Origin: Pseudomonadota bacterium
Lineage (GTDB): Bacteria; Pseudomonadota; Alphaproteobacteria; Rhizobiales; Methylopilaceae
Reading direction: 5' to 3'
NCBI GenBank assembly: GCA_023389135.1
Contig: JAEWEX010000137.1
Coordinates: 1 to 5,170, forward strand
Length of the DNA stretch: 5,170 nt
Shown: one piece after another, positions 1 through 5,170 of the stretch
Numbering within the stretch: position 1 is the first letter of the stretch
Layout of the letters: each line of letters opens with the position of its first letter
Program-made: the position numbers and the translations under genes
Notes under the pieces: model-generated
The model's database searches: none
Seen by the model: only the letters and a program-made list of their open reading frames with translations
Told to the model about the DNA's origin: nothing

Positions 1-1149
1 GCCCGCCGCGGTCTGGGTGCCGCGCTCGGCCTCGAAGCTGGCGCCGAGCCGCTCGGACAGGTCGTCGATCAGCGTCATGCCGTCCACCAGGTAGGAGCCG
101 TCGGCGCGCGCGACGATCGCCTCGCCATCGGCCTCGCCGGAGGCCATGAACGAGCCGACGATGGATTCCAGGATGTCGAAGGAGGTCAGCACGCCCTCGA
201 ACTGGCCGTACTCGTCATGAACCAGCGCCATGTGCACCGGCGAGTGCTGGAGCGCGTCCAGTGCGTCCAGCGCGTCCAGCGTGTCGAGGATGACCGGAGC
301 GGGCCGCACCAGCGCCGAGACGTCGGCGGCGGGGTCCACCAGCAGCGCGTCGACGACGTCCTTGGAGACCACAACGCCGATCACGTCCTCCAGCGAGCCC
401 CGCGCCGCCGGCAGCCGCGAATGCCGGCTCTCGCGCAGCCGCCGCAGCACCTCGTCGGGCGGCGCGCCGACATCGATCCAGTCGACCTGGTGGCGGCTGG
501 TCATCACCGCCCGGATGGAGCGGTCGCCGAGCCTCAGCACCGCGGAGATCATGCGGCTTTCCTCCGGCTCGACGACGCCGGCGGTCTCCGCCTCCGCCAC
601 CATGGTGCGGATCTCCTCCTCGGTGACGCCCGAGCGCGCCTCGTCGCCGGCGCCGATCAGCCTCAGCACCAGCTTGCCGGAGCGGTCCAGCAGCCACACC
701 AGGGGTGCGGCCACCGTCGCCACCATGCGCATGGCCGGCGCCACGGCGGAGGCGACCCGTTCGGGATTGCGCAGCGCCAGCTGCTTGGGCACCAACTCGC
801 CCACGATCAGCGACAGGTAGGTGATGGCGACCACCACCGCGCCGACGCCCGCCGCCTCGGCGATGTCCGGGCGCAGGCCGGAAGCGGCGAGCGTCTCGGA
901 CAGCCGCCGCCCCAGCGTCGCCCCGCCGAACGCGCCGGAGAGGATGCCCACCAGCGTGATGCCGATCTGCACCGACGACAGGAACCGGCCGGGATCGGCC
1001 GCGAGCTTCGCCGCCGCGGCCGCGCCCTTGTGGCCGGCGCGCTCCAGCACCGCGAGCCGGGCGGGCCGGGCCGAAACCACGGCGAGCTCCGACATGGCGA
1101 GCGCGCCGTTGAGAAGGATCAGCGCGAGCAGGACGACGGCTTCGATCAT
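1..1149 (-). CDS. Hemolysin-family CNNM/CorC transporter-like membrane protein (C-terminus cut by window edge)
   Basis: An integral inner-membrane protein of the HlyC/CorC (CNNM, DUF21) family, whose members are linked to Mg2+/cation efflux or divalent-metal tolerance; the 'hemolysin' label is historical. The first 383 residues are present. The DUF21 domain (about 1-165) has hydrophobic segments near 2-20, 58-80, 98-120 and 133-155, with the family-like N-terminal pattern NGALAMSELAVVSAR (14-28) and GELVPKQ (117-123). CBS domain 1 lies near 207-266 (RSIRAVMTSR at its start) and CBS domain 2 near 280-335 (SPVHMALVHDEYGQFEGV, 303-320). A CorC_HlyC domain begins near 345 (DGSYLVDGMTLIDDL). Homologues are usually about 430 aa, so perhaps 40-60 residues are missing. 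The ATG at 1149 is chosen because the N-terminus matches the family and no good in-frame upstream start exists. No clear Shine-Dalgarno precedes it. The family call is firm; the transported ion is not known. Confidence 0.93.
   Translation of the reverse strand, partial: MIEAVVLLALILLNGALAMSELAVVSARPARLAVLERAGHKGAAAAAKLAADPGRFLSSVQIGITLVGILSGAFGGATLGRRLSETLAASGLRPDIAEAAGVGAVVVAITYLSLIVGELVPKQLALRNPERVASAVAPAMRMVATVAAPLVWLLDRSGKLVLRLIGAGDEARSGVTEEEIRTMVAEAETAGVVEPEESRMISAVLRLGDRSIRAVMTSRHQVDWIDVGAPPDEVLRRLRESRHSRLPAARGSLEDVIGVVVSKDVVDALLVDPAADVSALVRPAPVILDTLDALDALDALQHSPVHMALVHDEYGQFEGVLTSFDILESIVGSFMASGEADGEAIVARADGSYLVDGMTLIDDLSERLGASFEAERGTQTAAG
254..289. repeat. Short in-frame 9-bp tandem repeat inside CBS domain 2
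   Basis: Three near-identical copies of GCGTCCAGY (254-262, 263-271, 272-280) are followed by a degenerate fourth (281-289). On the coding (minus) strand they give a periodic Leu-Asp-Ala run, LDALDALDAL, at residues 291-300 of the CNNM/CorC protein, on a helix of the second CBS domain. From memory, homologues have a similar-length segment with LDxL-type spacing here, so this is probably a periodic helix with uniform codon use and not an inserted repeat. Confidence 0.7.
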
Positions 1150-1304
1150 GGGACTGGCGGGGCACCGGCTGCAGAAGAGGCCGGCACCATATCACGTCGC
1201 GAGCGCGCGGAACCGGGGCTGCGCCGCGAGGCCCTCCGCCAGCCCCCGCGACCTGCGCTGCCGGCCAACAGAGATGCCGCCCGTCCGGTTGCTGCAGGCG
1301 CCGA
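1150..1304. other. Gap between acs stop and CNNM/CorC start
   Basis: 155 bases separate two genes on the minus strand, too far for a tight operon. I see no convincing rho-independent terminator: the best dyad, CAGGCG (1295-1300) with CGCCTG (1311-1316), runs over the acs stop codon and has no T-tract. The only AT-richer patch (1186-1196) gives a TATGGT hexamer on the minus strand, with just a weak GGTTCC 17 bases upstream. It could be a promoter for the downstream gene but is too poor to call. Confidence 0.4.
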
Positions 1305-3254
<1,950 letters not shown>

Positions 3255-3259
3255 GGAGG

Positions 3260-3268
3260 TCCTCCCCT
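3260..3268 (-). promoter_or_regulatory. Ribosome binding site of acs
   Basis: On the minus strand the sequence AGGGGAGGA ends five bases before the acs ATG (3254-3252). It is a strong Shine-Dalgarno match at normal spacing and fixes this start. The bases GGAGG-A-CCTCC directly before the ATG are self-complementary, but a one-base loop cannot fold as a simple hairpin. Confidence 0.8.
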
Positions 3269-3285
3269 GTGGCCCATGGGCGCCG

Positions 3286-3348
3286 GCCTTGCGCCGCGCC
3301 CCGTTTGTTGGCCGGCATTATGGTGAGCGGGCCAAGGCGCGGCAAGGC
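3286..3348. repeat. Nested inverted repeat around the candidate acs promoter
   Basis: The left outer arm (3286-3300, GCCTTGCGCCGCGCC) pairs with the right outer arm (3336-3348, GGCGCGGCAAGGC) over 13 base pairs with a two-base bulge. Inside, TTGGCC (3308-3313) pairs with GGCCAA (3330-3335). The dyad is centred near 3320, on the candidate acs -10 element, and its right arm covers the candidate -35. It could be an operator, or a leader hairpin if acs transcription starts further upstream. The base-pairing is visible in the sequence; the function is inferred. Confidence 0.5.
3317..3345 (-). promoter_or_regulatory. Candidate sigma-70-type promoter for acs
   Basis: On the minus strand, TTGCCG (3345-3340) lies exactly 17 bases before CATAAT (3322-3317). 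The -10 hexamer matches TATAAT at five of six positions and the -35 matches TTGACA at four of six. Transcription would start near 3310, giving a leader of about 55 bases before the acs ATG. CATAAT is the most AT-rich hexamer-like patch in an otherwise GC-rich region, which supports the call. Confidence 0.45.
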
Positions 3349-3384
3349 AACGGGAATTGCGACTTTGGTCTGCGGGGAAAGGTT

Positions 3385-3438
3385 GCCCGACGCGCCCTGT
3401 CGGGCGGCCGGGCGACCCGGCCTGGCTGCCCGAAGGGC
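3385..3438. repeat. Three adjacent small hairpins between the acs and etf promoters
   Basis: GCCCGAC (3385-3391) pairs with GTCGGGC (3399-3405) across a 7-base loop. Immediately next, GGCCGGG (3406-3412) pairs with CCCGGCC (3416-3422) across CGA. Then GCCC (3428-3431) pairs with GGGC (3435-3438) across GAA. The first two are perfect 7-bp stems with no spacer between them. No T-tract follows on either strand, so they do not look like intrinsic terminators. The cluster ends three bases before the TTGACA of the candidate etf promoter. Roles such as an upstream regulator site or a remnant of a palindromic repeat family are speculative. Confidence 0.5.
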
Positions 3439-3441
3439 GCG

Positions 3442-3470
3442 TTGACACCCCAATGCCCCGACATTACCGT
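3442..3470 (+). promoter_or_regulatory. Candidate promoter for etfBA
   Basis: A perfect -35 consensus TTGACA (3442-3447) is followed after 17 bases by TACCGT (3465-3470), which matches only three of six -10 positions. Weak -10 elements are common in GC-rich alphaproteobacteria. Transcription would start near 3477, leaving a leader of about 125 bases before etfB. The -35 is convincing; the -10 assignment is tentative. Confidence 0.4.
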
Positions 3471-3493
3471 CCCGACCACCTTGCGCGCCGCGC

Positions 3494-3566
3494 CGGACGG
3501 CAGCCTCGCGGCGATTTCTCCGATCCTTCGAGGCGGAAACCGTCCGCCGGTCGTTATGTCCGGTGG
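3494..3566 (+). promoter_or_regulatory. Foldable etfB leader with two overlapping stems
   Basis: Stem A: CGGACGG (3494-3500) pairs with CCGTCCG (3540-3546), continued inward by GCCTCG (3503-3508) with CGAGGC (3529-3534) and CGG (3509-3511) with CCG (3520-3522). Stem B: CCGCCGG (3544-3550) pairs with CCGGTGG (3560-3566) using one G-U pair and a 9-base loop. The stems share 3544-3546, so both cannot form fully at once. This could be a regulatory leader or chance pairing in GC-rich DNA. It matches no riboswitch class I know. Confidence 0.3.
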
Positions 3567-3589
3567 CGTCGGCGTCGCGACACCAGTCT

Positions 3590-3597
3590 AAGGAAGG
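3590..3597 (+). promoter_or_regulatory. Ribosome binding site of etfB
   Basis: AAGGAAGG lies four bases before the ATG at 3602. It decides the start: the same frame is open upstream to a GTG at 3563, but that start would add 13 residues unlike any EtfB N-terminus, would lack its own ribosome binding site and would place this one inside the gene. Confidence 0.8.
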
Positions 3598-3601
3598 CCT
3601 C

Positions 3602-4348
3602 ATGAAGCTGCTGGTCCCCGTCAAGCGCGTTGTGGACTACAACGTGAAGGTCCGGGTGAAGCCCGACGGCTCGGGCGTCGACCTCGCCAACGTCAAGATG
3701 TCCATGAACCCGTTCGACGAGATCGCGGTCGAAGAGGCGATCCGCCTGAGGGAGGCGGGCAAGGCCGAGGAGATCGTGGTGGTCTCCATCGGCCCGCAGC
3801 AGTCTTCCGAGACCATCCGCACCGCGCTCGCCATGGGCGCCGACCGCGGCATCCTGGTGAAGACGGATCAGGTCGTGGAGCCGCTGGCGGTCGCCAAGAT
3901 CCTGAAGAAGATCGTCGAGCAGGAAGAACCCGGCCTCGTCATCCTCGGCAAGCAGGCCATCGACGACGACAGCAACCAGACCGGCCAGATGCTCGCCGCC
4001 CTGCTGGGCTGGCCGCAGGGCACCTTCGCCTCCAGGGTCGCCATCGGCGATGGCGCGGTGGACGTGACGCGGGAGATCGACGGCGGCCTGCAGACGCTGG
4101 GCCTGAAGCTGCCTGCCATCGTCACCACGGATCTGCGCCTGAACGAGCCGCGCTACGCGTCGCTTCCCAACATCATGAAGGCCAAGAAGAAGACCATAGA
4201 CGAGACCAGCCCCGAGACGCTGGGCGTCGACATCGCCCCGCGGCTCAAGGTGCTCTCCACCGCGGAGCCGTCCAGGCGCGAGGCCGGCGTCAAGGTGGGC
4301 TCGGTGGCCGAGCTGGTCGGCAAGCTGAAGGACGAGGGGGTGCTGTGA
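3602..4348 (+). CDS. etfB: Electron transfer flavoprotein, beta subunit
   Basis: The small, AMP-binding subunit of the soluble EtfAB heterodimer, which takes electrons from acyl-CoA dehydrogenases and passes them to ETF:quinone oxidoreductase at the membrane. At 248 aa it has the normal length and is complete, starting [20 protein letters not shown]. The AMP-binding region includes [10 protein letters not shown] (77-86) and [15 protein letters not shown] (116-130). The ETF-beta signature is present at 155-175 (VTREIDGG through PAIVTT). The recognition loop [13 protein letters not shown] (187-199) contains L188, equivalent to human Leu195, which docks into dehydrogenase partners, and lysines matching those methylated in human and some bacterial ETF-beta. 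This marks it as the housekeeping (group I) type and not a bifurcating FixAB-type ETF. It is coupled to etfA by a one-base overlap. Expression probably starts from the intergenic region upstream. Confidence 0.97.
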   Translation: MKLLVPVKRVVDYNVKVRVKPDGSGVDLANVKMSMNPFDEIAVEEAIRLREAGKAEEIVVVSIGPQQSSETIRTALAMGADRGILVKTDQVVEPLAVAKILKKIVEQEEPGLVILGKQAIDDDSNQTGQMLAALLGWPQGTFASRVAIGDGAVDVTREIDGGLQTLGLKLPAIVTTDLRLNEPRYASLPNIMKAKKKTIDETSPETLGVDIAPRLKVLSTAEPSRREAGVKVGSVAELVGKLKDEGVL

Positions 4349-5170
4349 TGGCGACGCTGCTGCTGGCCAGGCACGACAATGCGGCGCTGAACGACGCCAC
4401 CGCCAAGGCGCTCACCGCGGCGAAGGCGCTCGGCGCGCCCGTCCACATTCTGGTCGCGGGCTCGGGCTGCCGGGCGGCGGCGGATGCGGCCGCGAAGCTC
4501 GACGGCGTGGAGAAGGTTCTGCTCGCCGACGATCCGCTCTACGAGCACCGGCTGGCGGAGCCGCTGGCGGACCTCATCGTGTCGCTGGCCGGCAGCTACG
4601 ATGCGCTGGTCGCGGCCTCCACCACCACGGGCAAGAACGTCATGCCGCGCGTCGCGGCGCTGCTGGACGTCATGCAGGTCTCCGACATCGTGAAGGTTGT
4701 GTCGCCCGACACGTTCGAGCGGCCGATCTATGCGGGCAACGCCATCCAGACCGTGCAGTCCACCGACGCCACCAAGGTGATCACCGTGCGCACCGCATCG
4801 TTCCAGGCGGCGGGCGAGGGCGGCTCCGCGCCGGTCGAGGCGGTCGCCGCCGCCGGCGATCCGGGGGTGTCCACGTTCAAGGGCGAGGAGCTGTCCAAGT
4901 CCGACCGGCCCGAGCTCGGCGCGGCGCGCATCATCGTCTCGGGCGGCCGGGCGCTCGGCTCCTCCGACAAGTTCCGGGAACTGATCGAGCCGCTGGCCGA
5001 CAAGCTCGGCGCGGCGGTGGGCGCGAGCCGCGCCGCGGTGGATGCCGGCTACGCCCCCAACGACTACCAGGTCGGCCAGACCGGCAAGATCGTGGCGCCG
5101 GAGCTCTACGTGGCCATCGGCATCTCCGGCGCGATCCAGCATCTCGCCGGCATGAAGGACAGCAAGGTCA
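4348..5170 (+). CDS. etfA: Electron transfer flavoprotein, alpha subunit (C-terminus cut by window edge)
   Basis: The FAD-carrying subunit of the EtfAB heterodimer. The first 274 residues are present; comparison with human ETFA (offset 21) predicts about 312, so roughly 38 are missing, including the end of the FAD domain. The N-terminal domain is [16 protein letters not shown] (1-16) with the STTTGKNVMPRVAALLD stretch at 91-107. The FAD domain starts near 190 (ARIIVSGGRALGS, 193-205). S227-R228 match human S248-R249, Q244-T245 match Q265-T266, and H265 matches H286, so the flavin contacts visible in the window are intact. The ETF-alpha signature begins at LYVAIGISGAIQHLAG (253-268) and runs off the edge. 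The ATG overlaps the etfB TGA by one base (TGATG), with the purine-rich GAGGGGG (4334-4340) seven bases before it, pointing to translational coupling and equal subunit production. A 3-hydroxybutyryl-CoA dehydrogenase gene often follows in alphaproteobacteria, but lies outside this window. Confidence 0.97.
   Translation, partial: MATLLLARHDNAALNDATAKALTAAKALGAPVHILVAGSGCRAAADAAAKLDGVEKVLLADDPLYEHRLAEPLADLIVSLAGSYDALVAASTTTGKNVMPRVAALLDVMQVSDIVKVVSPDTFERPIYAGNAIQTVQSTDATKVITVRTASFQAAGEGGSAPVEAVAAAGDPGVSTFKGEELSKSDRPELGAARIIVSGGRALGSSDKFRELIEPLADKLGAAVGASRAAVDAGYAPNDYQVGQTGKIVAPELYVAIGISGAIQHLAGMKDSKV

Larger units (their letters stand above)
3255..3601. other. Divergent acs / etfBA intergenic regulatory region
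   Basis: 347 bases lie between the diverging acs and etfB start codons. I see no credible gene: reading frames crossing it have no ribosome binding site, no recognisable family pattern and an arginine/proline-rich composition typical of GC-rich shadow frames. The region holds a candidate acs promoter (3317-3345), an inverted repeat around it (3286-3348), adjacent small hairpins (3385-3438), a candidate etf promoter (3442-3470) and a foldable etf leader (3494-3566). No FNR/FixK-type TTGAT-N4-ATCAA site was seen. Confidence 0.75.

Noticed and set aside
215..1195. 326-codon minus-strand frame over the CNNM/CorC gene
   Set aside because: A shifted frame of the real gene; its Arg/Gly/Ala-rich translation has no membrane segments or CBS motifs.
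3346..3387. GGCAAC (3346-3351) and GTTGCC (3382-3387) inverted repeat
   Set aside because: Only six base pairs across a 30-base loop, within chance expectation for this composition.
3357..3605. Possible small gene (82 codons, TTG start) in the divergent intergenic region
   Set aside because: No ribosome binding site, an Arg/Pro-rich product resembling nothing I know, and it overlaps the hairpins, the candidate promoter and the etfB start.
4153..5142. 329-codon minus-strand frame opposite etfB/etfA
   Set aside because: Antisense shadow of two confidently identified genes; Arg/Gly/His-rich and without domain features.

Overview
This is a GC-rich bacterial window carrying ordinary core genes. 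The EtfB and EtfA sequences resemble the mitochondrial/alphaproteobacterial ETF type, and Acs is the bacterial high-identity type, so an alphaproteobacterium is the best guess. This rests on recalled family sequences and not on a search. Third codon positions are mostly G or C in all four genes, which also explains the very long antisense and out-of-frame reading frames.

Layout: (1) Bases 1-1149, minus strand, encode a hemolysin-type CNNM/CorC membrane protein (DUF21, two CBS domains, start of the CorC_HlyC domain), cut at its C-terminus by the left window edge. (2) A gap of 155 bases follows. (3) Bases 1305-3254, minus strand, encode a complete acetyl-CoA synthetase (Acs, 649 aa) with all recognised active-site motifs. 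(4) A divergent non-coding region of 347 bases (3255-3601) holds a candidate promoter for each direction and several inverted repeats. (5) Bases 3602-4348, plus strand, encode the complete beta subunit of electron transfer flavoprotein (EtfB, 248 aa). (6) From 4348 to the right edge lies EtfA (alpha subunit), overlapping etfB by one base and cut about 38 residues before its expected end.

How the genes fit together: Acs activates acetate to acetyl-CoA. ETF collects electrons from acyl-CoA dehydrogenases and related flavoenzymes and passes them to the respiratory chain through ETF:quinone oxidoreductase. Both belong to acetate/fatty-acid oxidation, and their divergent arrangement around one regulatory region makes shared control possible but unproven. 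The CNNM/CorC protein has no evident metabolic link.

I found no RNA genes, mobile elements, CRISPR arrays or new multi-gene system. The least explained sequence is the 3255-3601 intergenic region, where nested and back-to-back dyads sit around the candidate promoters.
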